This document shows, one piece after another, positions 36,467-46,021 of a stretch of 64,000 nucleotides of DNA. The stretch comes from UBA5078 sp033721235 (GTDB lineage Bacteria > Pseudomonadota > Gammaproteobacteria > Pseudomonadales > Pseudohongiellaceae): contig JAWWAY010000002.1 in the NCBI GenBank assembly GCA_033721235.1, positions 124,001 to 188,000 of the forward strand. The letters run 5' to 3'. Position 1 is the stretch's first letter; each line of letters opens with the position of its first letter. The translations under genes and the position numbers were made by a program. The notes under the pieces are model-generated. The model was not told the origin of the DNA. It saw only the letters and a program-made list of their open reading frames with translations, and did not search any database.

Positions 36467-36955
36467 TTAAGTCCTAGGAGTGTTCCACTTCTGCCATTCG
36501 GCAGTAAATAGATCAACACACTGGGAAGCGACCAGCTCCTCATCGAAGCTACGCGAGGACACCAAGCCGATCTTGCTGCTTTCCCACTGCAGGCCATGAA
36601 CACCCACCGGTGTCATATTCCAAAACTGAACGCTCGTGGCATAGGCAACTCTACGGCCGTCGCGAGTCGCCTGCACCTCACACACAAGATAGTCGCTAGA
36701 GGCAACTCGTCTTGGCGCCCCAACATCGGCCATACCTTGCTCAAAAATTTTCTGTGCATTAAGACGAAACTGCTGGCGATCTGCATCCATCTCAGACCAG
36801 TCAACAATATTCACATAGGCGTCAAAGCGTTCTACATCGGTGAAGGCAATACCGTTGCCGCGCGGAAATACTTGCGCCTGAGCTGACACGGATACCAGTA
36901 ATAGAGCCAATACAGTCGCTAGCTTAATATTTGTTAGGGTTAGTGCAGTCTTCAA
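36467..36955 (-). CDS. Exported hypothetical protein
   Basis: I do not recognise this 162-residue protein. It has a signal peptide (LATVLALLLVSVSAQAQ) and a mature domain of about 132 residues with two Cys residues (one in LVCEVQAT, one in SQCVDLF) that could form a disulphide. It ends 31 bp before moeB and starts about 134 bp after prmC, interrupting the usual prmC-moeB junction. Probably periplasmic. Confidence 0.7.
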   Translation of the reverse strand: MKTALTLTNIKLATVLALLLVSVSAQAQVFPRGNGIAFTDVERFDAYVNIVDWSEMDADRQQFRLNAQKIFEQGMADVGAPRRVASSDYLVCEVQATRDGRRVAYATSVQFWNMTPVGVHGLQWESSKIGLVSSRSFDEELVASQCVDLFTAEWQKWNTPRT

Positions 36956-37017
36956 CTTCCATCTCCTGAATACAAGCGCGCTGCGCTTTCATATCTAAAA
37001 ATCTTTGAGCACACATT

Positions 37018-37043
37018 AAAAACAGGCGAATTCTGCCTTGTTT
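37018..37043 (-). terminator. Candidate Rho-independent terminator after prmC
   Basis: On the minus strand AAACAAGGC and GCCTGTTT pair around AGAATTC with one bulge, followed by TTTTT. It lies about 45 bp after the prmC stop, so the exported hypothetical gene and moeB may have their own promoter. Confidence 0.5.
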
Positions 37044-37089
37044 CACTGCGGTTTTCACCTGTTTCGCGCCCTGCATATGTGGCGCTTTG

Positions 37090-37929
37090 TTACGTAGACC
37101 ACTGCCCTAAAGTGACGCGATCATTGCCGCCAATATCCTGTAGGGTTCTTACCGCGCGAAAACCATTGTCTGTCAAAATGTTTGCAACCTGCTCGCCTTG
37201 GGTCCAGCCGTGTTCCAATACAAGCCAGGCATTATCACTTAAGAACGCCCTGCTTTGTGCCGCAATCTGTCTAATATCGGCCAAGCCATTGTCTTTTGCG
37301 ACTAGCGCCGACACTGGTTCAAAACGCAAATCGCCCCGCTCGAGATGCTCGTCCTGCTCGTCGATATAAGGGGGATTGCTGGCGATTATATCAAAGCGAT
37401 CCTGAGGCAAAGCCTCACACCAATTGCCCAAGCCAAACGCGATATTACGCAGTTCATGGCGCCGAGCGTTATCGGCTGCGACACTTAAAGCCTTTTCGCT
37501 GACATCGCTGGCAAAGACTCTCCAATGGGGCTTCTCTTTCGCGACGGACAGCGCAATAGCGCCACTGCCCGTGCCAAGGTCTGCGAACTTGGCCTTGTCA
37601 CCGGCTAGTTCTAAAACGGTTTCTACCAATAGTTCCGTATCGGCCCGAGGAATGAGCACATCCGGCGTCACCCTTAGATTAAGCGTCCAGAACTCTCGCT
37701 CACCCAGAATATAGGCCACTGGCTCGCCCAAAATGCGCCTATCCAACAACTGTTGGTAATGGGCTTGCAGAGAAAGGCTTAACTCTTGCTCGGGCCAACT
37801 ATACAAATAGCTACGCGGCTTCTGTAGACAGTGAGATAAGAGCATCTCTGCCTCCAGCTGCGGCGACTCATACTCCATCAGCGAGTGATGTCCAAGCCGC
37901 AGCGCCTGGCTGATTGTCAGAGATTGCAT
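37090..37929 (-). CDS. prmC: Peptide chain release factor N5-glutamine methyltransferase
   Basis: A 279-residue methyltransferase with an N-terminal helical domain, SAM motif FADLGTGSGAIALS and the substrate-Gln motif NPPYI (IASNPPYIDEQD). It methylates the GGQ glutamine of release factors. It follows prfA by 15 bp. Confidence 0.95.
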   Translation of the reverse strand: MQSLTISQALRLGHHSLMEYESPQLEAEMLLSHCLQKPRSYLYSWPEQELSLSLQAHYQQLLDRRILGEPVAYILGEREFWTLNLRVTPDVLIPRADTELLVETVLELAGDKAKFADLGTGSGAIALSVAKEKPHWRVFASDVSEKALSVAADNARRHELRNIAFGLGNWCEALPQDRFDIIASNPPYIDEQDEHLERGDLRFEPVSALVAKDNGLADIRQIAAQSRAFLSDNAWLVLEHGWTQGEQVANILTDNGFRAVRTLQDIGGNDRVTLGQWST

Positions 37930-37944
37930 AGGGCCTGCTCCCTA

Positions 37945-39030
37945 CTAGGAGTCGGAGAGCTCTGCCAACAAGTCGGCTTGATGCTCATTGATCAAAGGCT
38001 GAACGACCGCCTCCAGACCACCTTCCATGACTTCGGCCAATTTATACAGAGTTAAGTTAATACGGTGATCGGTCACGCGCCCTTGCGGGTAATTGTAGGT
38101 GCGGATGCGCTCGGAGCGATCGCCGCTACCCACTAGTTGACGGCGGGCATCGGACACTTCTTGGTCTGCCGCTTCTTGCGCTTGGCTGTTCAATTTGGCA
38201 TGCAACAATGACATTGCTCGCGAGCGGTTCTTATGCTGGGAGCGCTCATCCTGACACTCCACCACTATACCAGTTGGTATATGGGTTAAACGGATTGCGG
38301 AGTCGGTCTTGTTAACGTGCTGGCCACCGGCACCGCTAGCGCGAAAGGTATCCACTCGCAGGTCGGCTTTATTAATTTCGATTTCGGCTTGCTCATCCAT
38401 CGCCGGCATAACGGCAACGGTGCAGGCAGAGGTATGAATACGCCCTTGGGTTTCCGTCTCGGGAACCCTCTGCACCCTGTGGGCGCCAGACTCAAACTTC
38501 AGGTTACCGTAGACATTCTTGCCTTCAATACGCGTGATGATCTCTTTATAGCCCCCGTGTTCGCCAGGACGCTCGCTCAGCACTTCTAAGCGCCAGCCCT
38601 GAACCTCAGCGTAACGAGAATACATGCGGAATAAATCACCTGAAAAAATAGCGGCCTCATCGCCGCCGGTACCGGCACGTATTTCCAAGAAGATATCACA
38701 GCTATCCTTTTCATCTTTAGGCAGTAATAGTTTTTGCAGCTCTAACTCTTGCTCATCAATACCACTTTCGATGCCCTTCACTTCTTCGTCTGCCATGGCC
38801 CGAATATCAGGGTCACTGTCTTTTTGCATCTCTTTGGCCTCGGCCAATTGATCCATGTCGGCAGTGTATTTGGAATAAGCCTGAACAACCGGCTCTATCT
38901 CTGAAAACTCTTTGGATAAAGCGCGAAACTTCTCTTGATTCGAGATTATCTCAGCATCACTCAATAAAGCTTCTAGCTCTTCATAACGATCTTGTAAGTT
39001 CGCTAATTTAGTTAAAATCGATTCTTTCAT
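37945..39030 (-). CDS. prfA: Peptide chain release factor 1
   Basis: A 361-residue class I release factor with GGQ in ASGAGGQHVNKTDSAIRL and a codon-recognition domain of RF1 type (PETETQGRIHTSA, containing the PxT-like tripeptide region). Terminates at UAA and UAG. Between hemA and prmC. Confidence 0.96.
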   Translation of the reverse strand: MKESILTKLANLQDRYEELEALLSDAEIISNQEKFRALSKEFSEIEPVVQAYSKYTADMDQLAEAKEMQKDSDPDIRAMADEEVKGIESGIDEQELELQKLLLPKDEKDSCDIFLEIRAGTGGDEAAIFSGDLFRMYSRYAEVQGWRLEVLSERPGEHGGYKEIITRIEGKNVYGNLKFESGAHRVQRVPETETQGRIHTSACTVAVMPAMDEQAEIEINKADLRVDTFRASGAGGQHVNKTDSAIRLTHIPTGIVVECQDERSQHKNRSRAMSLLHAKLNSQAQEAADQEVSDARRQLVGSGDRSERIRTYNYPQGRVTDHRINLTLYKLAEVMEGGLEAVVQPLINEHQADLLAELSDS

Positions 39031-39082
39031 AAAGGAAGTCTATATAGATTATGTTCAATGACACAGAGAGTGAGAGTGCTGT

Positions 39083-40414
39083 TTACTTGTCGCTCTTCTG
39101 TGATTCTGTTTCGTCTAGCTCAAACAATTCTCGTGTTAACTGTATTAACTCGTCGCGCCCATCAGCGCTGGCTTTTTTCATTTGTATGCTGGGAGTGTGA
39201 ATAATCTTATTGGTTAGGGTTCTTGCCAAGCTCTCCAACACACCGGCTGGGTCGGCTCCATTCTCCAGTGCTCGCAAGCCTTTCTCCAATTCGCTTTGAC
39301 GAATACCCTCTGCCTTAGCGCGAAAAGCCCTTAAGGTTTCCACCGCATTCAGCGCCCTAAGCTGACGAAGATACTCTTCTACGCCGCGCTCAATAATATC
39401 GTGTGCCTGTTCGGCAGCCTCGGCACGACTCTTAACGCCATCTTCAATTACGCTACTGATGTCATCCACGGAATATAAATAAGCATCCGCAATATCGCCC
39501 ACCTGCGGCTCGATATCGCGAGGCACCGCCAAGTCGACCAATAGGATTGGCTTGTGACGACGCTGTTTAATAGCATCTTCCACCGCCCCCTTACCAAGCA
39601 AGGGCAACTGGCTATTAGTAGAGGAAACGACGATATCGGCCTTCACCAACTCTTCCGGGATATCGGATAACAACACACCCTCGGCACCGAACTCTTTAGC
39701 TAAATCGACCGCGTTCTGTAAAGTACGGTTGGCAACAACAATACTCTTTACCCCCTTGTCCGTCAGATGCCTCGCCACCAGCTCGATGGTGCGCCCAGCG
39801 CCAATCAACAAAGCATGTAAGCTCGGCAAGTTCGAGAATATCTGCTCGGCCAGACTCACCGCCGCGTAGGCAACCGACACAGGGTTCTCGCCGATGGCCG
39901 TATCGGTACGCACCTGCTTCGCAATGGAGAAAGCCTCTTGGAAGGCACGCGCCAAAGGCCCGCTTACCGCCTGCAACTCTTTAGAGACGGCGAACGCGGA
40001 CTTAATTTGTCCTAGAATTTGCGGCTCGCCCAATACCATGGAGTCCAGACCACAAGAGACTCGCATCAGATGGCGCAATACATCTTCTCGCCAGTGAAAA
40101 TAACTACACTGTTTTAGTTGCTGGTGATCTAAGCCGTGATAGTCGCCTAGCCACTGAATAAGCCTGCTCTCTTCCTCGGCTTGACGCTCTAGGCCAATCT
40201 GAGACTCTGAGTCGGCCGCCAAGGCCTCGCCCACATTCAGATACATATAGAGCTCGGTTCGGTTGCAGGTAGAGACTATGACGAGCTCTTCAAGGGCGGG
40301 TAATTCTCGCGCGCGAGCAATCGCATCGGCTACTTTTTCTGGCGAAAAAGCCACCTTCTCACGAAACTCAACGTTCGCGGTATTGTGATTGATCCCCAGT
40401 AAAACCAGTGCCAT
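39083..40414 (-). CDS. hemA: Glutamyl-tRNA reductase
   Basis: A 443-residue HemA: catalytic Cys in VIVSTCNRTELYMY, NADPH domain around LLIGAGRTIELVARHL, and a C-terminal dimerisation helix. It makes glutamate-1-semialdehyde, the first committed step of haem synthesis. First gene of the hemA-prfA-prmC run; 5' region shared with the divergent TPR lipoprotein. Confidence 0.96.
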   Translation of the reverse strand: MALVLLGINHNTANVEFREKVAFSPEKVADAIARARELPALEELVIVSTCNRTELYMYLNVGEALAADSESQIGLERQAEEESRLIQWLGDYHGLDHQQLKQCSYFHWREDVLRHLMRVSCGLDSMVLGEPQILGQIKSAFAVSKELQAVSGPLARAFQEAFSIAKQVRTDTAIGENPVSVAYAAVSLAEQIFSNLPSLHALLIGAGRTIELVARHLTDKGVKSIVVANRTLQNAVDLAKEFGAEGVLLSDIPEELVKADIVVSSTNSQLPLLGKGAVEDAIKQRRHKPILLVDLAVPRDIEPQVGDIADAYLYSVDDISSVIEDGVKSRAEAAEQAHDIIERGVEEYLRQLRALNAVETLRAFRAKAEGIRQSELEKGLRALENGADPAGVLESLARTLTNKIIHTPSIQMKKASADGRDELIQLTRELFELDETESQKSDK

Positions 40415-40740
40415 AGATTAGATTTCCCCGCTTAAGAGCAATTGAGTACTCGAGAGCACCCCAGGCTCAAGCGCCGAGACAGATGCGAAAAAAGCTGGCT
40501 ATAGTACTAAATAACTGGCTCCGTGCCCAATAAGATAATGCAATAGCATCATGAAAACATCCCAATCATTGCCCTTCGAAAGCCCCGCGACACCTTAGAG
40601 TCGCGCCATAGGGGGCCCGCTTGTTTCTGTCTTGGCAAAGCGAGTACACTGAGACGGTTATCAATGGCCTTGAGCCAAAGCCCTATAAGAGACGGTCTCT
40701 TTTAACGGTTTAACCATTGCAAATGCAGGTTCTCAGTAAT
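40415..40740. other. Divergent hemA / TPR-lipoprotein intergenic region (326 bp)
   Basis: No gene is supported. It must hold promoters for both directions, but I see no consensus pair with good spacing. AGCCCCGCGACACC...GTCGCGCC near 40582-40606 contains a short GCGAC/GTCGC inverted repeat. Confidence 0.4.
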
Positions 40741-42489
40741 ATGAAACAATTCAGTCGTCACTCTTTAGCACTGGCCATAAGCTTAGGACTCGCTGCTTGC
40801 CAAAGCCTTCCAGCGCCAGAGCCGATGGAGCAGAGCCCCCAAAGCTCGCCCCAGACTGAAGCTCAAGCTGAACCAGAACCCATTGCGTATCGCAATTTCA
40901 CGCCCGACGAACTTAGCCGCACCCTATTGAATGAGCTGGGCGGTCATCGCGGGCACCTGCTAGATGCCACTACCGACTATGTGGCCTTGGCGAAAGAAAC
41001 ACGAGACATCGCCATCATCCGCCGTGCCAGCCAGTTTGCCGCCGCACTCGGGGACACCAATTCGCTCATCGAGCTCAGCCAAATTTGGACCGAAGAGGAG
41101 CCTAACTCGGTAGAGCCTCACCGAACACTAGCGTATCAACTCATTGAGTCGGGCCAGTTTTTAGCCGCAATCGACGAACTGCAAAAAGTGCTGGAGCTAG
41201 GCGGTCGCATCGACTTCTCCACCATTGCGACACAAACAGAAGAACTGGATTTTCAACAGCGCACAGCCCTCATTAATAGACTGAGCAAGCTCAACCAAGA
41301 CCTGCCCATTAGCCGCTCACTCCACTACAGCCTGATTCAACTGCTAGAGCAAAACCAGCAAGCCGAGGAGGCAATGGCGCAGCTCGAGCTATACCGAGAC
41401 AAGTACGGCCCCTCTGCGCGCAGCACATTGATCGAGGCCCAGCTATTACTGCAGATGGAGCAGCCCGATGAAGCCCTTGCAGTACTGCGCTCTGGCATTA
41501 TCGATTACCCCGAACACCAATTGATGCGCTTTAACTACGCCAGAGTACTGGTGCAAACAGAAGACTTAGTAGAGGCGCGTAAGCAGTTCAGCGAACTGTC
41601 TGAAATGGCTCCGGATGATTTTGAAACGATGTACTCGCTTGCCTTGCTCGACCTAGAGTTAGGCGACACGGCCACCGCTAAGCAGTTGCTTACCCGCATA
41701 CTCTCAGCGGGCTACCGCGCCAACGACGCGCATTTTTACCTCGCTTATATTGGCGAGGAAGAAGGCGACATCGACACCGCCATTACGCACTACCAGCAAG
41801 TGCGCACAGACTCGAACAATTTTATCAATGCACAGCGGCAGGCCATTCGTCTGCTGGTTCAGAGCAATCGTGTTACACAGGCCCATAACTGGGTACTACA
41901 GGTATCTAACGGCAACCCACGCCTGCAAGCCCTGCTGACCACGATAGAAGCAGACACATTGGCCGAGACCGGGCACACCGAGCTAGCCATCAGTGTGCTA
42001 AGCAATGCCATCGAGAAATACCCCTCCGACCTGGACCTACTGTTCGCCCGCGCCATCCTCTTTGAACGCGAAGGCAATATGCAGGCGCAAGAGGCCGACT
42101 TAAATAAGATTATAGAGCTCGACCCGCGCAACGCACGCGCCTTAAACCACCTGGGTTACACGCTACTGATTTCCACCCAGCGCTTTGAAGAAGCTCTCGC
42201 CCTTATTGAACGCGCCATTGCCGTTGAACCCGAAGACCCAGCCATTATCGACAGCCTTGGTTGGGCCCAGTTTAAGCTAGGTCGCTACGAGCAAGCGCTG
42301 GCTAATTTGGAGCGAGCTTACGAAAACTTCCCAGACCCAGAAGTGGCCGCTCACTTAGGCGAAACCCTTTGGGTACTGGGACGCCGCGAGGAGGCCGAAG
42401 CCCTATGGCGTAGCTCCTTGAGCGAAAACCCCGACAGCCCCGTGCTGCTAGAAGTTCTTGAGCGCTTACTCCACGGCACAGGCAGCTAA
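40741..42489 (+). CDS. TPR-repeat lipoprotein upstream of lolB
   Basis: A 582-residue protein. The signal MKQFSRHSLALAISLGLAAC ends with a lipobox LAAC, followed by a Pro/Glu/Gln-rich linker and about ten TPR units (about 85-570), for example ARALNHLGYTLLISTQRFEEA and PAIIDSLGWAQFKLGRYEQA. It corresponds to the PA4667-type protein that sits between hemA and lolB in pseudomonads. Outer-membrane lipoprotein, probably a scaffold. ATG at 40741 was chosen for the signal; ATG 40723 and TTG 40717 are in frame but would only lengthen the polar N-terminus. Confidence 0.85.
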   Translation: MKQFSRHSLALAISLGLAACQSLPAPEPMEQSPQSSPQTEAQAEPEPIAYRNFTPDELSRTLLNELGGHRGHLLDATTDYVALAKETRDIAIIRRASQFAAALGDTNSLIELSQIWTEEEPNSVEPHRTLAYQLIESGQFLAAIDELQKVLELGGRIDFSTIATQTEELDFQQRTALINRLSKLNQDLPISRSLHYSLIQLLEQNQQAEEAMAQLELYRDKYGPSARSTLIEAQLLLQMEQPDEALAVLRSGIIDYPEHQLMRFNYARVLVQTEDLVEARKQFSELSEMAPDDFETMYSLALLDLELGDTATAKQLLTRILSAGYRANDAHFYLAYIGEEEGDIDTAITHYQQVRTDSNNFINAQRQAIRLLVQSNRVTQAHNWVLQVSNGNPRLQALLTTIEADTLAETGHTELAISVLSNAIEKYPSDLDLLFARAILFEREGNMQAQEADLNKIIELDPRNARALNHLGYTLLISTQRFEEALALIERAIAVEPEDPAIIDSLGWAQFKLGRYEQALANLERAYENFPDPEVAAHLGETLWVLGRREEAEALWRSSLSENPDSPVLLEVLERLLHGTGS

Positions 42490-42492
42490 AAC

Positions 42493-43101
42493 GTGCGCAT
42501 TAAGCAAGCTCTATTACTGGGCTCCCTAACAATAGTCTTAGGCGCCTGCTCACTCTCCACAAGAATGGATGCACCGGTAAACCCCCAGTGGGATACCCGG
42601 CGCCAAGTCCTGAGCCAACTCAATAATTGGGAATTTACCGGAAGAGTGGGCGTGCGAGACGACCAGGATTCTCAGTCCTCGCGCATTCGCTGGCGCCAGC
42701 ATGGCAACACCTTTGTCATCAATTTATGGGGCACTCTCAATATTGGCGCCACAGAAATCAATGGCAGCGAGAACGGCATCACCCTTAAACAAGAAGGCGA
42801 GCCAACTCTATTTGCCGAGTCTCCAGAGCAACTTATATACGAACAATTGGGCTACGAGCTGCCCGTCACCCAACTCAATTATTGGATTAAAGGAGTACCC
42901 GCCCCAGCTAGCCCCAGCCAATTGAGCTTCAATGAAGAAAACGCCTTAATAGGTTTGCAGCAGCTAGGCTGGCAGATTGAATACTTGGCCTATACCAATT
43001 TTGGAGCCGAGTCCCTTCCCACGCGCATACGTATTCAGAAGCCGCCGCTTCGTTTAGACTTCGTGCGCTTAAACTGGACCCTCCCTAACGACACACTGTG
43101 A
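42493..43101 (+). CDS. lolB: Outer-membrane lipoprotein receptor LolB
   Basis: A 202-residue lipoprotein with lipobox LGAC (ALLLGSLTIVLGACSLS) and the LolB fold: WEFTGRVGVR, SSRIRWRQHGNTFVINLWG, LNYWIKGVPAP. GTG start at 42493, 3 bp after the TPR gene. It accepts lipoproteins from LolA and inserts them in the outer membrane. Confidence 0.93.
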   Translation: MRIKQALLLGSLTIVLGACSLSTRMDAPVNPQWDTRRQVLSQLNNWEFTGRVGVRDDQDSQSSRIRWRQHGNTFVINLWGTLNIGATEINGSENGITLKQEGEPTLFAESPEQLIYEQLGYELPVTQLNYWIKGVPAPASPSQLSFNEENALIGLQQLGWQIEYLAYTNFGAESLPTRIRIQKPPLRLDFVRLNWTLPNDTL

Positions 43102-43108
43102 AGCGCTC

Positions 43109-43945
43109 ATGAACCACCTTTGCATCTCTGCCCCGGCCAAGCTCAACCTCTTCCTGCATATTACCGGGCAAAGGGAGGACGGCTACCACGAACTTCAAAG
43201 CGTCTTTCAACTGATCGGCTTGTACGATGAGCTGGAATTTGTGCTGAGTGAGACGCCTGATATTACGCTCGCCTGCCAGCAAGCGGAGCTTGCAGGGCCA
43301 GATAATCTGATCATACGTGCCGCCAAAGCACTGCAGGCCCATACTGCTTGCCATCAAGGCGCCAATATCAGCCTGCAGAAGAATATCCCCACCGGCGCCG
43401 GCCTGGGCGGCGGCAGCTCCGATGCTGCCAGCACCCTCATCGCTTTGAATGAGCTTTGGCAGCTAGGGCTCAGCCGCGAGGACCTAGCCAATATTGGCCT
43501 AAAACTGGGTGCGGATGTACCCGTCTTCGTTCATGGGCGCAATGCATGGGCCGAAGGCATAGGCGAGAAACTTAGCCCTATGTCCTTGCCAGCACAGTGG
43601 TTTTTAGTTATCAACCCCGGTTGTCACGTATCCACTAAAGAGATTTTTTCACATCAGGAATTGACACGGAACTCAACTGCCATCAAAATGGCCGCCTTTC
43701 TGGCTAGGCAGACCAGAAATGACTGTGAAAATATTGTGCGAAAGCTCTATCCAGAGGTCGATCAAGCACTAGTTTGGTTGAGCAAAAGAGCAACAGCCAG
43801 AATGACGGGAACCGGCGCTAGCGTCTTTGCCCCATTCGCCACCGAAGCAGAAGCAACGGCCGTATTGGCGCAGCTTCCAAAGAAGTGGAAAGGTTTTGTA
43901 GCACAGGGCTTAGATAATAGCCCACTGCCAAAAAATGCATGCTAA
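43109..43945 (+). CDS. ispE: 4-diphosphocytidyl-2-C-methyl-D-erythritol kinase
   Basis: A 278-residue GHMP kinase: substrate region APAKLNLFLHITGQREDGYHEL, ATP loop PTGAGLGGGSSDAAS, and a C-terminal ARMTGTGASVFAPF. Fourth-committed-stage enzyme of the MEP isoprenoid pathway. 7 bp after lolB. Confidence 0.95.
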   Translation: MNHLCISAPAKLNLFLHITGQREDGYHELQSVFQLIGLYDELEFVLSETPDITLACQQAELAGPDNLIIRAAKALQAHTACHQGANISLQKNIPTGAGLGGGSSDAASTLIALNELWQLGLSREDLANIGLKLGADVPVFVHGRNAWAEGIGEKLSPMSLPAQWFLVINPGCHVSTKEIFSHQELTRNSTAIKMAAFLARQTRNDCENIVRKLYPEVDQALVWLSKRATARMTGTGASVFAPFATEAEATAVLAQLPKKWKGFVAQGLDNSPLPKNAC

Positions 43946-43988
43946 GGCATGCATAAAAAGAAGTTTTAGCATAAAATGCACGAATTAT

Positions 43989-44064
43989 TGGGGTGTCGCC
44001 AAGTTGGTAAGGCACAAGGTTTTGATCCTTGCATGCGTTGGTTCGAGTCCAGCCACCCCAGCCA
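43989..44064 (+). tRNA. tRNA-Gln (anticodon TTG)
   Basis: A 76-base cloverleaf: acceptor TGGGGTG/CACCCCA, anticodon stem CAAGG/CCTTG with loop TTTTGAT giving anticodon TTG, T arm GGTTCGAGTCC, discriminator G and encoded CCA. It sits between ispE and prs as in pseudomonads. Confidence 0.96.
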
Positions 44065-44073
44065 TATTTTAAT

Positions 44074-44097
44074 CCGCCCCCGCTTTAGCGGGGTCGG
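44074..44097 (+). terminator. GC-rich hairpin behind tRNA-Gln
   Basis: CCCCGC-TTTA-GCGGGG, extended by CCG/CGG with one mismatch. No T-run follows directly, so it may be a processing or attenuation structure in the prs leader rather than a full terminator. Confidence 0.45.
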
Positions 44098-44211
44098 TTC
44101 AGTCGAAGCCCACACTCGACATACTACTAGACGGCTGGATCGCTTATCTTAAGCCCGACTAAAAAAAATCTTAGAACTCACAACACCAAGCCTCCAAAAG
44201 GGTCGACACTC

Positions 44212-45162
44212 ATGGCTAATAATTTAATGGTGTTCGCAGGCAATGCGAACCCAGCGCTCGCAGACCAAATCGCTAAAAATATCGGTATCCCGCTAGGGGA
44301 TGCGAGAATTAGCAAGTTTAGCGATGGCGAGATTAGTGTTGATATTTGTGAAAACGTGCGCGGTAAAGACGTCTTTATTATTCAGCCGACTTGCGCACCC
44401 ACTAACGATAGCCTTATGGAGCTATTATTAGTTGCCGATGCCATGCACCGCGCATCAGCTAACCGAATTACAGCCGTTGTCCCATATTTTGGCTATGCCC
44501 GTCAGGATCGTCGAGTACGCTCTGCCCGTGTAGCCATCAGCGCCAAAGTAGTGGCCGACATGATTAGCGCCGTAGGCGTTCACCGTGTGCTGACTGTTGA
44601 CCTGCACGCAGAGCAGATCCAAGGCTTCTTTAGCATTCCAGTGGACAACGTCTATGGCTCGCCACTGCTCACTGACGATATTGAACGTCAGAATTATGAG
44701 AATTTAACAGTAGTGTCGCCAGACATCGGCGGTGTTGTACGAGCAAGAGCGGTTGCTAAGCAACTGAATGTAGACCTAGCCATTATCGATAAGCGTCGCC
44801 CACAAGCGAACGTTGCGCAGGTGATGCATATTATCGGTGAAATTAAAGGCCGTACCTGCCTAATTGTAGACGATATGGTTGATACCGCAGGCACGTTATG
44901 CAAAGCAGCAGCTGCACTAAAAGAGCAAGGCGCGGCAAAGGTAGTTGCCTACTGTACTCACCCAGTACTCTCTGGCGCAGCTTACGAGAATATTAGCAAT
45001 TCTGAACTCGACTCCTTGGTAGTGACCGACACTATCCCATTGAGCAAAGAATTCCAGAACTGCCCGAAAGTACGTCAATTGAGCATGGCAAAACTCCTTG
45101 CCGAGTCCATTAGACGTGTGAGTAACGAAGAATCCATTAGTGCGATGTTCGACAACACTTAA
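44212..45162 (+). CDS. prs: Ribose-phosphate pyrophosphokinase
   Basis: A 316-residue PRPP synthase: FSDGEISVDICENVRGKDVF, the flexible ATP loop YFGYARQDRRVR, and the PRPP loop CLIVDDMVDTAGTLCKAA. Supplies PRPP for nucleotides, His and Trp. Followed by two hairpins. Confidence 0.97.
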   Translation: MANNLMVFAGNANPALADQIAKNIGIPLGDARISKFSDGEISVDICENVRGKDVFIIQPTCAPTNDSLMELLLVADAMHRASANRITAVVPYFGYARQDRRVRSARVAISAKVVADMISAVGVHRVLTVDLHAEQIQGFFSIPVDNVYGSPLLTDDIERQNYENLTVVSPDIGGVVRARAVAKQLNVDLAIIDKRRPQANVAQVMHIIGEIKGRTCLIVDDMVDTAGTLCKAAAALKEQGAAKVVAYCTHPVLSGAAYENISNSELDSLVVTDTIPLSKEFQNCPKVRQLSMAKLLAESIRRVSNEESISAMFDNT

Positions 45163-45182
45163 GTTGTTATCGCACTAAGGCT

Positions 45183-45210
45183 ATTTCTGCTGCACGGGGT
45201 GCGCAGAAAT
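45183..45210 (+). other. Strong stem-loop behind prs
   Basis: ATTTCTGC and GCAGAAAT form an 8-bp stem, extended inward by GCAC/GTGC with one bulged T and a GGG loop. No T-run follows. It lies between prs and rplY, directly before a second terminator-like structure; an RNase site or part of an rplY leader are both possible. Confidence 0.5.
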
Positions 45211-45214
45211 TCAC

Positions 45215-45268
45215 AAGACCCATCGCTTAACCCTTAGCAATAAGAGTATGGCGTGCGGGTCTTTTTTT
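45215..45268 (+). terminator. Rho-independent terminator between prs and rplY
   Basis: AAGACCC and GGGTCTT enclose a 40-base partly paired loop and are followed by a run of T residues (45262-45268). Confidence 0.6.
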
Positions 45269-45342
45269 AACGCCGAACAGAGTTGGTCGCAAACTCTGGG
45301 AGGTATACAGATGTCGCGAGACATCATTTTTGGAGAACGAAA

Positions 45343-45987
45343 ATGTCCAATGAATTTGAGCTAAACGCCGAAGTCAGAACGGATCTGGGGAAAGGTGCGA
45401 GCCGCCGCCTGCGCCGTCTGGCTGAACTAGTACCAGGTGTCATCTATGGCGCCGATAAAGAACCAGTAAGCATCAGCATCTCTCACAAAGATTTGCAGAG
45501 AGCGCTACTGAACGAAGCCTTCTACTCACACATCATCACTTTGAATGTGGGCAAGAAGAAAGAGAAAGTGGTTCTTAAAGACCTGCAACGTCACCCAGCT
45601 AAGCCACGCATCATGCACGCTGACTTCCAGCGCGTAAGTGCTAAGCAAGCTATCCAAGTTGCTGTACCACTTCACTTCATCAACGAAGAGAAGTGTAAAG
45701 GCGTTAAACTTGGCGGCGGCAGCATCATCAAGACTCTTAACGAGCTTAACATCAGCTGCCTACCAAAAGACCTACCTGAGTTCATCGAAGTTGACGTACT
45801 TGAGCTAGGCCTTGGCGAAGCTATCCACATCTCTGACATCAAACTACCAAGCGGCGTAAGCAGCGTAGATCTGGCACACGGTCACGACTCTGACAACGCA
45901 GTTGTGAGCGTACTAGCTCCACGCGGTGGTTCAACGTCAGAAGACGAAGATGCTGCTGATGAAAGCGAAGAAAGCGGCGAAGAGTAA
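45343..45987 (+). CDS. rplY: 50S ribosomal protein L25/general stress protein Ctc
   Basis: A 214-residue TL5/Ctc-type L25: N-terminal 5S rRNA-binding domain (FELNAEVRTDLGKGASRRLRR...VPGVIYG) and C-terminal beta domain, ending with an acidic Glu/Asp/Ser tail. ATG at 45343 with TGGAGA upstream is preferred to an in-frame codon at 45283. Confidence 0.95.
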   Translation: MSNEFELNAEVRTDLGKGASRRLRRLAELVPGVIYGADKEPVSISISHKDLQRALLNEAFYSHIITLNVGKKKEKVVLKDLQRHPAKPRIMHADFQRVSAKQAIQVAVPLHFINEEKCKGVKLGGGSIIKTLNELNISCLPKDLPEFIEVDVLELGLGEAIHISDIKLPSGVSSVDLAHGHDSDNAVVSVLAPRGGSTSEDEDAADESEESGEE

Positions 45988-46021
45988 TCCATCGCCATCA
46001 AGGCTCTGTACTAGATAATCT

